From Roseiarcus sp963737365 (lineage in GTDB: Bacteria; Pseudomonadota; Alphaproteobacteria; Rhizobiales; Beijerinckiaceae), in the NCBI GenBank assembly GCA_963737365.1, contig CAVTSD010000007.1:744001-808000 (forward strand): 64,000 nt of DNA, given 5' to 3'. Under the pieces are notes generated by a model. The model saw only the letters and a program-made list of their open reading frames with translations, searched no databases and was not told the DNA's origin. Both the position numbers and the translations under genes were made by a program. Below, one piece after another: positions 19,111 to 27,982 of this stretch; positions within the stretch are counted from its first letter, which is position 1, and each line of letters starts with the position of its first letter.

Positions 19111-20036
19111 TGATCGAGATTGCGACAGTCGGATGGCTCACGATGGATGACATCGTGCTCCTAGACCATTCCTGTCGACCCGGGGTTCTGGGTGGCGGCG
19201 CGCTTTACTCGGCCATAGGCGCGCAGATCTGGTCCGACTGGGTGGGTATTCATTCTGTCACGGGTCGCGCGGTCTATGAAGACGTGCTGGCCCAGATCGC
19301 TTCGCGGCAGCTCGACGATAAGGGCGTCGGCGTGATCGACGGCTTGGGATTGCAGCTCTGGCTCCTGCACGAGACCGAGACGTTCAAGCGTCAAGTGCCC
19401 AAGCTGAATTCGGCGACGGTTGAAGACATGGATCGCGCCCGAGGTCCGCTGCCTGAATCCTATCGGGAAGCGCGCGGATTTCACGTTGCGCCGCAGACGC
19501 CAGCAGGCACCGCCGAGAACGTGCGCACACTCTCCGAGTTGCCGCACCGGCCTGTCGTCACGGTGGATATTCTTTCCGACGAATTGATCGACCGCCGTCT
19601 TTACGCCGATCTTGGCTTCTTGCGCGGCGCGTCCGCATTCCTGCCGAGCGAAGCGGAGATTACGCGAATATGGGATCCGCCAGACATTGGCGAGTGGCTC
19701 CGCGAGGCCGCGCTGCGCCTGAGATGCCACATGGTCGCGAAGCTTGGCGAGCGCGGATCCGTCGTCTGCGACGCGGAGAGCGGCGTCTTGATCCACACAC
19801 CGGCGCATCCGGTCAAACTTGTCGATACGACAGGTGCAGGCGACGGTTATTGTGGGGGATTCGTTGTCGGTCTCGCTGCCGGCCGGCCACTTGCTGAATG
19901 CGCCGCGATGGGAACGGTGTCGGCGTCCTATGTTGTTGAAGCCTGCGGAGCACTTGAAACGAAACGGCCAAGTCTTGGCGCTCGTCAGGCGCGGCTGCAA
20001 CGTGTGCTTGCGGAAACGCGATATGAGGATCCGTGA
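19110..20036 (+). CDS. PfkB-family carbohydrate kinase (second copy)
   Basis: 308-residue kinase, cytoplasmic. The N-terminus (IATVGWLTMDDIVL, GGGALYSAIGAQIW) and the C-terminal anion-hole motif DTTGAGDGYCGGF with catalytic Asp identify the PfkB/ribokinase family. It differs strongly from the kinase at 176-1114, so the two are not a recent duplication and may phosphorylate different intermediates. The ATG at 19110 shares bases with the peptidase stop; a GTG three bases earlier is also possible. An M20 peptidase gene follows after 54 bases. Confidence 0.9.
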   Translation: MIEIATVGWLTMDDIVLLDHSCRPGVLGGGALYSAIGAQIWSDWVGIHSVTGRAVYEDVLAQIASRQLDDKGVGVIDGLGLQLWLLHETETFKRQVPKLNSATVEDMDRARGPLPESYREARGFHVAPQTPAGTAENVRTLSELPHRPVVTVDILSDELIDRRLYADLGFLRGASAFLPSEAEITRIWDPPDIGEWLREAALRLRCHMVAKLGERGSVVCDAESGVLIHTPAHPVKLVDTTGAGDGYCGGFVVGLAAGRPLAECAAMGTVSASYVVEACGALETKRPSLGARQARLQRVLAETRYEDP

Positions 20037-20090
20037 CGCTCTCCGGCCGCGCCTAGCACAACGGGCCGCGATCGCACACCGGGCGGGGAT

Positions 20091-21333
20091 ATGTCTGATC
20101 CATCAACCATCATCGCGAGGATCAGAGAGGCTCTCGACGCTGGCCACGCTCTCGGCCTGCTCCAGAAAGCCATTTCGATCCCGAGCGTGACGGGAGATGA
20201 GGCGAACTTTGCACGATGGCTCAAGGGAGAACTCACAGCTCTTGGGATAGACGCCTCATCCGCGGACTTTGCCGAAGGGCGCCCTAACGTCTGGGGCCTT
20301 CGCCCGGGCAGAAACGGCGCTGAGACGCTCTTGCTGATCGGGCATACAGACACCGTCCATACACGCGGCTGGAAGGAGCGATGGGCAGGGAGCGAGCGGG
20401 AGAGCCCGTTCTCAGGCGTCGTCGTGGACGGCGCCGTTTGGGGCAGGGGAGCGAGCGATCTTAAGGCTGGGATCTGCATGACGCTCGAGGCGGTGCGCAC
20501 GCTCGATCTCGCAGGAATCGCAGTCGATCCTACTCTGCTCTTTGCCTTTGTCGGAGACGAAGAAAGCGGCGAACCCGGCGCCGGCGTCAGCGCCGGCGCC
20601 CGCGCCTTTGGCGCGCTCATTGAGAGGGGAGTTGTACCGCGACCGGACGTGGCGATCTATGTCGAGCCGACAATGCTCGATGTCTATGTCGCCCACATGG
20701 GTTTCTTCCTTTGCGACATCCGGATCATAGGCAAGTCCGCGTATTTTGGCGTGCCGGAGCTTGGCGTCGATGCCCTGCGAGGCGCCCACGCTGTTCTCGA
20801 AGCCCTTTGGCGATATTCCGCCGAGCTTGGCTCAAAGGCGAAGCATGCATTGGTCGGACCGGGGTTTGTTCTGCCGACCGGCATTCAGGGCGGCGGATAC
20901 ATTGCGGTTCCCGGCGAATGCGCGATCAGCATGATCGTGAAGATTCCACCAGGAGTTCCTCTTGGATGACGTGCGCGTTGGTCTTGAGACGGCGGCGCGC
21001 GGCGCTTTCATGGATCCTCGCATCGAATTGCAGTTTGACTACCCGGCGCCCCGTGACCATGCGATCGGCGGCCAACCCTTCGAGAGCCGCCTCGACGAAG
21101 CGCGTTTAAAGCGCCTCGTTACTGCCGTTCGCGCCGTTCGTCCTGACCGAGGCAACATTGAAGCCGCTCCGTACTGGTCGGAGCTGCCGATCCTGTCGGC
21201 GCTCGGCGTCCCCGGCGTCTATTTTGCGCCAGGGGATATCCGGATCTGCCATACGACGGAAGAGAACGTCAGCCTTGAGGACTATTACGATGGCATCGCC
21301 GCCCTGGCTGCTTTTTTGTCGGGAGCCGACTAG
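20091..21333 (+). CDS. M20-family metallopeptidase/deacylase, frameshifted
   Basis: About 413 residues after removal of one base. M20 features: metal His and Asp in IGHTDTVH (near residue 85), GRGASDLKAG, and the catalytic/metal Glu pair in VGDEESGEPGAG. The dimerisation domain follows. The frame breaks at 20964-20965 (CTTGGATGAC); with a single G the reading continues from PPGVPL into DDVRVGLETAARGAF and the conserved C-terminus (SELPILSALGVPGVYFAPGD, CHTTEENVSLEDYYDG). Likely cytoplasmic hydrolysis of an N-acyl or peptide bond, with the amidase and M42-like enzyme of the same operon. Acetylornithine- or succinyl-diaminopimelate-deacylase-like specificity cannot be told apart. Confidence 0.85.
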
Positions 21334-21375
21334 GGCTGGGCAGTCGAAGATGCGCGTCGCTAAAGGAAGATCGCA

Positions 21376-22692
21376 ATGTTTCTCGACTTGATTCGGCGAC
21401 GCAACCCGCGACTGATCGAGGCCACGATTACGCTTCATCAAAGCGGCGAACTGCCGCCCAATAGCTACGTAATCGATCTTGACTCCGTCGAGGATAACGC
21501 TCGCGCGATTTCCACCGAGGCGACCTCGCTCGGGCTGACCGTGATGGCAATGACCAAACAGATGGGACGCGACGAATCGTTCTGCCGCGCCGTCATGCGA
21601 GGAGGAATAGAACGCAGCGTGGCGGTCGATCTGGAGTGCGCGTTAGCCACGAAGCGCGCCGGCATGGAGCTTGGGCATATCGGCCACCTCGTCCAGATTC
21701 CGAGATGGGAGGCGGATAGCGCTGCTAGACTTTCTCCGACATGGTGGACGGTTTTCAACCCCGAAAAAGCGGCTGAAGCAGCGGCTGCTTCAGCGAGACT
21801 AGGACGTGAGCAGGCTTTCCTTGCCCGCATTCGTGGCGAGAACGATCGATTCTATCGTGGGCATGAGGGCGGGTTCGCTGCCTCGGACATCGTCGCGGTG
21901 GCGGCTGCTTTGGATAAGATTCCGGGCGGCCGCTTCGCCGGGATTACGACCTTCCCGGCATTGCTCTTTGACGCCGAGAGCCGCACGGTCAAGCCAACGC
22001 CCAATCTCGAAACTCTGCGGCAGGCGTCGGAGACGTTGGCGCGTCTGGGATACAAAGGAATCAAAATCAATGCTCCGGGCACAACGTCGAGCGTGACCCT
22101 GAAAGCGCTCGCAGAAGCTGGCGCCACTCAGGTCGAGCCCGGACACGGGCTCACAGGAACGACCCCGTTGCATGTGAGCGGTGATCTGCCGGAGGCGCCT
22201 GCGGTTGTCTATCTGAGCGAGGTCTCGCACCTATCGGGAGGGGAAGCTTTCTGCTTCGGCGGCGGGCTCTACATTGACCCTGTCTTTCCCAGTTATCAGG
22301 TGCGAGCGATCGTAGCGCGAGAGCCAAGAACCGACGAGGCGGCGCTCCGCGCCGTTGAGATTCCCCCGCCCGAAGCGATCGATTATTACGGCATGATTGA
22401 CGCCACGGGTCCGACGAAGCCTCAACCCGGAGACAGCGTCGTATTCGGATTTCGCCCTCAGGCCTTTGTCACGCGGGCCTTCGTTGCTGGTGTCTCCGGG
22501 CTTTCGACGGAAAAGCCTGTCGTTGAGTTCGATCTCTTACAGCTCAGGCGCGAGAGCTGTATGGCCGCGCTGAGAACAGCCACTGGGAGGAAAGGCCTGT
22601 TTAGGCGACGTCGGACGGCTTGGCCGGAAGTTCGGAGACCTCGTAGGTCCAGACCCGAAAAGACTTTAGGATGTGGGGCCCGAACGAGTTGA
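21376..22692 (+). CDS. YhfX-like PLP enzyme (alanine racemase-like fold)
   Basis: 438-residue protein resembling YhfX, a type III PLP enzyme with an alanine-racemase-like N-terminal barrel. The PLP lysine is probably in TVMAMTKQMGRDESF (near residue 60), and GYKGIKINAPGTTSS, QVEPGHGLTGTTP and GEAFCFGGGLYIDP fit the family. An AAGGAAG ribosome site precedes the ATG. The last 60 or so residues, after GLSTEKPVVEF, turn Arg-rich and run 92 bases into the opposing transglutaminase gene, so the natural stop may have been lost by an indel near 22530. In E. coli yhfX sits in an uncharacterised operon; a role on amino acid moieties released by the peptidases is an inference. Confidence 0.82.
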   Translation: MFLDLIRRRNPRLIEATITLHQSGELPPNSYVIDLDSVEDNARAISTEATSLGLTVMAMTKQMGRDESFCRAVMRGGIERSVAVDLECALATKRAGMELGHIGHLVQIPRWEADSAARLSPTWWTVFNPEKAAEAAAASARLGREQAFLARIRGENDRFYRGHEGGFAASDIVAVAAALDKIPGGRFAGITTFPALLFDAESRTVKPTPNLETLRQASETLARLGYKGIKINAPGTTSSVTLKALAEAGATQVEPGHGLTGTTPLHVSGDLPEAPAVVYLSEVSHLSGGEAFCFGGGLYIDPVFPSYQVRAIVAREPRTDEAALRAVEIPPPEAIDYYGMIDATGPTKPQPGDSVVFGFRPQAFVTRAFVAGVSGLSTEKPVVEFDLLQLRRESCMAALRTATGRKGLFRRRRTAWPEVRRPRRSRPEKTLGCGARTS

Positions 22693-23434
22693 TGAGCGGA
22701 ATATCCGCCGCGTCCCTTCCTCGCGCAACCACGATCCTGCCAATCCGCGGGATGTTGTTGCGAGGATCGAAAGTCCACCACGCCCCCTCGAGGAACACCT
22801 CGATCCAGGCGCTGAAATCCATTGGATCGACCACGGGTACGCCAATGTCGCCGAGATGGCCGTTGATGTAGCGCGCAGGAATGTTGAGGCATCGGCAGAA
22901 CGCAACGGCGAGATGCGCGAAATCGCGGCAGACGCCAATCCGCTCTTGGTAGGCGTCGAACGCGCTTCTCGTCGATCGCGCCTGCTGATAGTCAAACTTA
23001 ATGTGCTGATGGACGAAATCGCACACCGCCTGCACGCGCGACCAGCCGGGCGGGGTGTTCCCGAACAGATCCCAAGCTGTCTGGCTCAGCTTGTCGGTCT
23101 CGCAATAGCGGCTCCCCATAAGAAACAGCAGGCAGTCGTCGGGCAGGTCCGCGACCGGGACTTCCCGTGCGGCGAAGTTCGCCGGGTCGATCTTGCCATC
23201 GTCTTCGATCGTGGCGTCGCCCCAAATTGAAAAATCGCCAGCAGGCGCGACCAGTCGGCGGCAACGATTACCAAATGTGTCGAGATAGGTCGTGGTCGGG
23301 ATGATCGGCGTCGTGAAGACTTTCTCGGCGACGCGTATGTCGGCCTGCCGATCTTCGTTCACTGACAGCAAGCAAACCAATGCGGTCGGCTGCGGGCAAT
23401 TGATCGCGATTTCATAACCGTAACGGATCAGCAC
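22601..23434 (-). CDS. Transglutaminase-like cysteine-protease-fold protein
   Basis: 277 residues. An N-terminal beta domain (bacterial transglutaminase-like N) is followed by the transglutaminase core with catalytic Cys in IGVCRDFAHLAVAFCR and the Asp region WWTFDPRNN. At the place where classical members carry His, this one reads MDFSAWIEVF, so the triad may be altered or supplied differently. No signal peptide. Starts with GTG at 23434. Its 3' end overlaps the tail of the YhfX-like gene convergently. It stands alone and is probably a protease or amidase rather than a cross-linker. Confidence 0.85.
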   Translation of the reverse strand: MLIRYGYEIAINCPQPTALVCLLSVNEDRQADIRVAEKVFTTPIIPTTTYLDTFGNRCRRLVAPAGDFSIWGDATIEDDGKIDPANFAAREVPVADLPDDCLLFLMGSRYCETDKLSQTAWDLFGNTPPGWSRVQAVCDFVHQHIKFDYQQARSTRSAFDAYQERIGVCRDFAHLAVAFCRCLNIPARYINGHLGDIGVPVVDPMDFSAWIEVFLEGAWWTFDPRNNIPRIGRIVVARGRDAADIPLINSFGPHILKSFRVWTYEVSELPAKPSDVA

Positions 23435-23525
23435 GGGCCGCGGCTCCTAATTCAACTCGAGACGCGATGAACGATCAGAGACTCCTCGGCGTCAACCTCG
23501 AAACGAGTGATTGCTTGATGAAGCG

Positions 23526-23552
23526 CGGTCGGCGCGAGCTTTGCGCCGACCG
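23526..23552 (-). terminator. GC-rich hairpin downstream of groEL
   Basis: A perfect 10-base stem (CGGTCGGCGC / GCGCCGACCG) with a 7-base loop lies 36 bases after the groEL stop. On the plus side it is followed by CCAATTTT, on the groEL side by no clear T-run. It is the best transcript-end candidate for groESL, and may also stop rightward read-through. Confidence 0.45.
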
Positions 23553-23587
23553 CCAATTTTCGTGTTCGGTTTCGGTCTATCGGGCGA

Positions 23588-25231
23588 TTAGTAGTCCATC
23601 CCGCCCATGCCGCCCATTCCGCCGCCACCCGGCATCGCCGGCGCGTCAGCCTTGGGGCGCTCTGCGATCATTGCTTCGGTTGTGATCATGAGCCCGGCGA
23701 TCGAAGCCGCATCCTGGAGCGCGACGCGAACGACCTTTGCAGGATCGACGATGCCGGCGTTCAGCATGTCGACATATTGCTCGGTCTGGGCGTCGAAGCC
23801 GAAGGTTTGCGACTTGTTTTCGAGGATCTTTCCCACAACGATCGAGCCTTCCACGCCCGAATTTTCGCTGATCTGGCGGATCGGAGCTTCAAGCGCCCGG
23901 AGCACGATATTGATGCCGGACTGAACATCTTCGTTTTCGTCGCTGAGCTTGCCGATCGCCGCCTTGGCGCGCAAGAGCGCGACGCCGCCGCCGGGAACGA
24001 TGCCTTCTTCGACCGCAGCCTTGGTCGCATGCATGGCGTCGTCAACGCGATCCTTCTTTTCCTTGACCTCGACCTCGGTCGAACCGCCGACGCGGATGAT
24101 CGCAACGCCACCGGCGAGCTTCGCCAGACGCTCCTGCAGCTTCTCCTTGTCGTAGTCGGACGTCGTGTCCTCGATCTGCGCCTTAATCTGGGCGACCCGG
24201 CCCTCGATGTCGGCCTTCTTGCCGCCGCCGTCGATGATCGTGGTATTTTCCTTCTCGATCCTGACGCGCTTGGCTCGGCCAAGCATCTGCAGCGTGACGT
24301 TCTCGAGCTTGATGCCAAGATCCTCAGCGATCATCGTGCCTGCGGTAAGGATCGCGATATCCTCCAGCATCGCCTTACGGCGATCGCCGAAGCCAGGCGC
24401 CTTTACCGCCGCGACCTTGAGGCCGCCACGCAGCTTGTTGACGACCAGGGTCGCCAGCGCCTCGCCCTCGATGTCTTCGGCGATGATGAGGAGCGGCTTG
24501 CCGGCCTGCACGACCGCTTCGAGGACGGGCAGCATGGGCTGGAGCGAGGAGAGCTTCTTCTCGTGAATGAGAATGTATGGGTCCTCGAGTTCGGCGACCA
24601 TCTTCTCGGCGTTTGTGACGAAATAGGGCGAGAGATAGCCGCGGTCGAACTGCATGCCTTCGACGACGTCGAGCTCGGTCTCGGCGGTCTTGGCCTCCTC
24701 GACCGTGATAACACCCTCGTTGCCAACCTTCTTCATGGCGTCGGAAATCATCTTGCCGATCGTCTTGTCGCCGTTGGCGGCGATGGTTCCGATCTGCGCG
24801 ATCTCATCCGCAGACTGCACCTTCTTGGCGCGCTTTTCGATGTCCTTGACGACTGCGGCGACAGCAATATCGATGCCGCGCTTGAGATCCATCGGGTTCA
24901 TGCCGGCGGCGACGAGCTTGAGGCCTTCTTTCATGATCGAAGCGGCGAGCACCGTCGCGGTGGTGGTGCCGTCGCCGGCGAGATCGTTGGTCTTCGAGGC
25001 CACTTCGCGCACCATCTGCGCGCCCATGTTCTCAAACTTGTCGGAAAGCTCAATTTCCTTGGCGACGGTCACGCCATCCTTGGTGATGCGCGGCGCCCCG
25101 TAGGACTTGTCGATGATCACGTTGCGGCCTTTGGGCCCAAGCGTCACCTTGACGGCGTTGGCGAGGGTGTCGACGCCGCGCAGCAGGCGGTCGCGGGCGT
25201 CGGAGGAGAAGCGTACATCTTTGGCTGACAT
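23588..25231 (-). CDS. groL: 60 kDa chaperonin GroEL
   Basis: 547-residue chaperonin forming the double-ring folding chamber with GroES. The ATG at 25231 (MSAKDVRFSSDARDR) gives the standard length; an upstream in-frame ATG at 25249 would add six non-conserved residues. Visible hallmarks: LGPKGRNVIIDKSYG, the ATP-binding GDGTTTATVLA, apical domain YLSPYFVTNAEKM, and the flexible C-terminal GGM repeat (GGGGMGGMGGMDY). It lies 36 bases after groES in a CIRCE-controlled operon and is the standard housekeeping-type copy. Confidence 0.98.
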   Translation of the reverse strand: MSAKDVRFSSDARDRLLRGVDTLANAVKVTLGPKGRNVIIDKSYGAPRITKDGVTVAKEIELSDKFENMGAQMVREVASKTNDLAGDGTTTATVLAASIMKEGLKLVAAGMNPMDLKRGIDIAVAAVVKDIEKRAKKVQSADEIAQIGTIAANGDKTIGKMISDAMKKVGNEGVITVEEAKTAETELDVVEGMQFDRGYLSPYFVTNAEKMVAELEDPYILIHEKKLSSLQPMLPVLEAVVQAGKPLLIIAEDIEGEALATLVVNKLRGGLKVAAVKAPGFGDRRKAMLEDIAILTAGTMIAEDLGIKLENVTLQMLGRAKRVRIEKENTTIIDGGGKKADIEGRVAQIKAQIEDTTSDYDKEKLQERLAKLAGGVAIIRVGGSTEVEVKEKKDRVDDAMHATKAAVEEGIVPGGGVALLRAKAAIGKLSDENEDVQSGINIVLRALEAPIRQISENSGVEGSIVVGKILENKSQTFGFDAQTEQYVDMLNAGIVDPAKVVRVALQDAASIAGLMITTEAMIAERPKADAPAMPGGGGMGGMGGMDY

Positions 25232-25267
25232 GAGTTTGAAATCCTTCAATTCTTCAAGAAATAATGT

Positions 25268-25585
25268 TCAGGCGGCTTTCTTCTTGACGGCCGGGGCGCC
25301 CTCAATCACGCCCATGACGTCAGTTTCCTTCATGATCAGTAGATCCTCGCCATCGATCTTGACTTCGGTGCCCGACCACTTACCGAAGAGGACACGCTCG
25401 CCCGGCTTGAGTTCGATCGGCGTGATCTTGCCGCTCTCGTCGCGGCCGCCGGGTCCGACTGCGACGACCTCGCCCTCTTGCGGCTTCTCTTTCACGGTGT
25501 CGGGAATGATGATGCCGCCCTTCGTCTTATCTTCGCCCTCGATACGGCGGATGACGACGCGGTCGTGCAACGGTCGAAATTTCAT
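25268..25585 (-). CDS. groS: 10 kDa co-chaperonin GroES
   Basis: 105 residues; forms the heptameric lid of the GroEL chamber. The start MKFRPLHDRVVIRR at 25585 is the family start. The mobile loop is GEDKTKGGIIIPDT and the roof/dome region PGERVLFGKWSGTEVKIDGEDLL. The frame is open 15 codons further upstream, but that text is not conserved. It is the first gene of groESL, with the CIRCE element 93 bases upstream. The C-terminal extension APAVKKKAA is slightly longer than in E. coli and basic. Confidence 0.97.
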   Translation of the reverse strand: MKFRPLHDRVVIRRIEGEDKTKGGIIIPDTVKEKPQEGEVVAVGPGGRDESGKITPIELKPGERVLFGKWSGTEVKIDGEDLLIMKETDVMGVIEGAPAVKKKAA

Positions 25586-25664
25586 GGAGCGTTCTCTTTC
25601 AGTCGAGCTGCTCCGCCGGCCTGGGATCATGCCCGAGCTCTGACGGCAGTCTGTTGATAACGCT

Positions 25665-25693
25665 TATATAGCGATCGTTAGCACTCAAAGCAA
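25665..25693 (-). promoter_or_regulatory. Putative groESL promoter
   Basis: On the minus strand, TTGCTT (25693-25688) and TATATA (25670-25665) are separated by 17 bases. The -35 lies inside the CIRCE spacer and the -10 just beyond its distal arm, so HrcA binding would block polymerase. The start codon is about 80 bases downstream. Confidence 0.6.
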
Positions 25694-25704
25694 GAGAGTG
25701 CTAA
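25678..25704. promoter_or_regulatory. CIRCE element (HrcA operator)
   Basis: A perfect 9-9-9 inverted repeat: TTAGCACTC, a nine-base spacer, GAGTGCTAA. This is exactly the consensus site of the HrcA heat-shock repressor, and it lies directly upstream of groES. hrcA itself is not in the window. Confidence 0.97.
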
Positions 25705-25953
25705 CGGCTGATGAAGCCGTGGAAATCGCTCGAACACCAGCAGCGCCCTGTCAGCGCCATAGCCGGCAGGCCGTCGGAGTAGGCTGACCGAGGGGCAGGT
25801 CACACGAATATCGAAAAGTCTATGCCGTGCGCGACCCGTCGAGTTGCGGGCCGCAGCTCATGATCGAAGGCTGCAACAAACCCATCTGGCCACACGAACG
25901 TGACGCGAGTTCGCTCTGCTGAGGCAACTTTATGGAACGCGAATATCCGCAAG

Positions 25954-27174
25954 TCATTGCGTGGCGCGCCGAAACACATAAAATCCGACGTCGACAACGC
26001 CCGCTCGGAAGCCGCCCTCAGAATAACTGAGGTAGTAATCCCACATTCGCTGAAATTCCTCCGAAAATCCCATCGCTTCAACCGCTTTTCGCGACGCAAG
26101 AAAACGCTGGCGCCAAGCCGAGAGCGTTTGCGCGTAACTTTCGCCGAAACGCTCGGAGAACGAAAACGACAGCCCAACTTTCTCCGCCTCAAGAACGATA
26201 GCGCTTCTGGTCGGGAGCATGCCCCCCGGAAAGACGTGGCGTTGAATGAAGTCTGGGCACTCCCGATAGGATTCAAAGTGCCGCTCATCGATCGTGATCG
26301 CCTGCAGCACCAAGGTTCCCCCGGGACGCAAACGATCGTGGAGCGCCTGAAAATAGTCCGGCCAAAATGCCTCGCCAACCGCTTCGATCATCTCGATCGA
26401 AACGATGCGATCGAAACAGCCGGCGATATCACGGTAGTCGCGGAGTTCCAGAGTGACTTTATCCGCAAGACCGCTCTCACGGACGCGGGCTTTCGCATAA
26501 GCGAGCTGTTCGGCGGAGAGGGTGACGCCCGTCACGCTTCGGCACCGTTGGGCGAGATAGACCGCGAGCGCACCCCAGCCGCATCCAATCTCGAGGACTT
26601 CGTTGTCACCGCCAATGTCCAGAAGTTCGGCGATGCGCCTGATTTTCCTGGCTTGCGCATCTTCGAGCGTATCGAAAGGGCCTGCATAGAGAGCCGACGA
26701 GTAGGTCATGCTTGGGTCGAGCCAACACCGGTAGAAAGCGTTGCCGAGATCGTAGTGAAGCGCGATGTTCTTGCGGCTACCTGTCCGCGTGTTGGCGCGC
26801 GTGAAATGACGCAAGCGCGCGATGAAACGCGACGCAAAGCTCCCACTGATCTTTGCATCCAAAGATTCGACGTTTCTCGCGGCGAGTTCAAGGAATGCGG
26901 GCAAATCGCGGGTTGACCAGTCGCCTGAGATGTAGCTCTCCGCGAAACCCACGTCGCCTTGCAGGATCAACCTCAAGATTGTCCGCCAGCGGTGGATTTT
27001 GACGAATGCCTGCGGACCCGGCCGAGCCCCTTTATGGACCAATCGGGCGCCCGATGGGAGTTCGACCGTCAAGTCGCCGGTTTCGATGTGCGCGAGGAAG
27101 CGTCGAACCAGAGGCTCGAGAAATAGGCCGCCCTCGCTCCTGATAGCGCCCTCGGTGCGATCAGAAGACGACAT
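25954..27174 (-). CDS. Cyclopropane-fatty-acyl-phospholipid synthase-like methyltransferase
   Basis: 406-residue SAM-dependent enzyme of the CFA synthase/mycolic acid methyltransferase family. An N-terminal lipid-binding part is followed by the Rossmann core with SAM motif VLEIGCGWGALAVYLAQ (near residue 190), FDRIVSIEMIEAVGEAFWPDYF and PGGTLVLQAITIDER. It would add a methyl or methylene group to unsaturated acyl chains in membrane phospholipid. It is third in an operon with an FAD oxidoreductase and a DUF1365 gene, overlapping the latter by 14 bases. In Rhodobacter sphaeroides, genes of these families belong to the RpoE/ChrR singlet-oxygen regulon; a furan fatty acid or cyclopropane role fits. 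Confidence 0.92.
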   Translation of the reverse strand: MSSSDRTEGAIRSEGGLFLEPLVRRFLAHIETGDLTVELPSGARLVHKGARPGPQAFVKIHRWRTILRLILQGDVGFAESYISGDWSTRDLPAFLELAARNVESLDAKISGSFASRFIARLRHFTRANTRTGSRKNIALHYDLGNAFYRCWLDPSMTYSSALYAGPFDTLEDAQARKIRRIAELLDIGGDNEVLEIGCGWGALAVYLAQRCRSVTGVTLSAEQLAYAKARVRESGLADKVTLELRDYRDIAGCFDRIVSIEMIEAVGEAFWPDYFQALHDRLRPGGTLVLQAITIDERHFESYRECPDFIQRHVFPGGMLPTRSAIVLEAEKVGLSFSFSERFGESYAQTLSAWRQRFLASRKAVEAMGFSEEFQRMWDYYLSYSEGGFRAGVVDVGFYVFRRATQ

Positions 27175-27982
27175 GGGTCACATCCTCGCTTAGAAGCGCG
27201 TCGGGCTGCGACGCGCGACCTATCGTGGTTCGGCCGGTGAGTTGCGTTGGCCGCTTGGCGAGACGAACGCCCTTAAGCCAGAGCCGAAGCGCCTCCCAGT
27301 GGATGGCTGCGACGACTTTCAGCGTAAGAAATGGATAGGCGACCAGAGCGCGCAGCAGCGTCCCGTCGGCGAGTGGAATGCGATCGGCCGACAGCTTCGC
27401 GAACAGGACCGGCCCTTCCGCATCGCGAGCCGTTATCGAGATCGCGACGCGTTTCTTTGGCGGCGCCACCACAAACGAATAGCTCATGTCCGTATCGAGA
27501 AACGGCGACACGTAGAGCGATTTGGCGCCTTCCTGGCGGACCAGCCCGTCCGCATCCGGGACTGCCGGAATGATATAGGTGTGGCGTTGGCCGAAGGTGT
27601 TGTTCACCTCATAGAGAATCGCCTCCAGCGCACCATCCTTGCCATAGCAAAAATAGAGACTCAGCGGATTGAACGCGTAGCCGAGGATACGCGGCATCGT
27701 CATAAGGACGACGGCGCCGCCGGCGTCGAGCCCCGTGTCGCGCAGTTTCATTCGAATCTGTTCTAGAAGGGGAAAACCGGAGCCGTCGCCGTGATCCCGC
27801 TCGTGGAAGCTGAAAAAGTTGAAGCGATTGACGGAGAACAATCGCAAAGCTGCGCCGACAGCAGCCGCCTCTTCCAGATCGAGAGCCAGATAAAAGACGC
27901 TATATTGGAGCCTATGCCGCTTTGGTCGTGTTCGCTGATGCATGACACGCCCGGCAAAGAGCGCGGAACGGAAACGCTCCAT
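27161..27982 (-). CDS. DUF1365 family protein
   Basis: 273 residues, family DUF1365 (PF07103), often found with CFA-synthase-like and flavin oxidoreductase genes. Typical features are the N-terminal HQRTRPKRHRLQYSVFY, LGYAFNPLSLYFCYGKDG and YVSPFLDTDMSYSF. No signal peptide; one weakly hydrophobic segment. The biochemical role is unknown, but the tight genetic link points to membrane fatty acid modification. Its ATG overlaps the TGA of the FAD oxidoreductase gene and its end overlaps the CFA-like gene, so the three are translated as a unit. Confidence 0.92.
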   Translation of the reverse strand: MERFRSALFAGRVMHQRTRPKRHRLQYSVFYLALDLEEAAAVGAALRLFSVNRFNFFSFHERDHGDGSGFPLLEQIRMKLRDTGLDAGGAVVLMTMPRILGYAFNPLSLYFCYGKDGALEAILYEVNNTFGQRHTYIIPAVPDADGLVRQEGAKSLYVSPFLDTDMSYSFVVAPPKKRVAISITARDAEGPVLFAKLSADRIPLADGTLLRALVAYPFLTLKVVAAIHWEALRLWLKGVRLAKRPTQLTGRTTIGRASQPDALLSEDVTHVVF

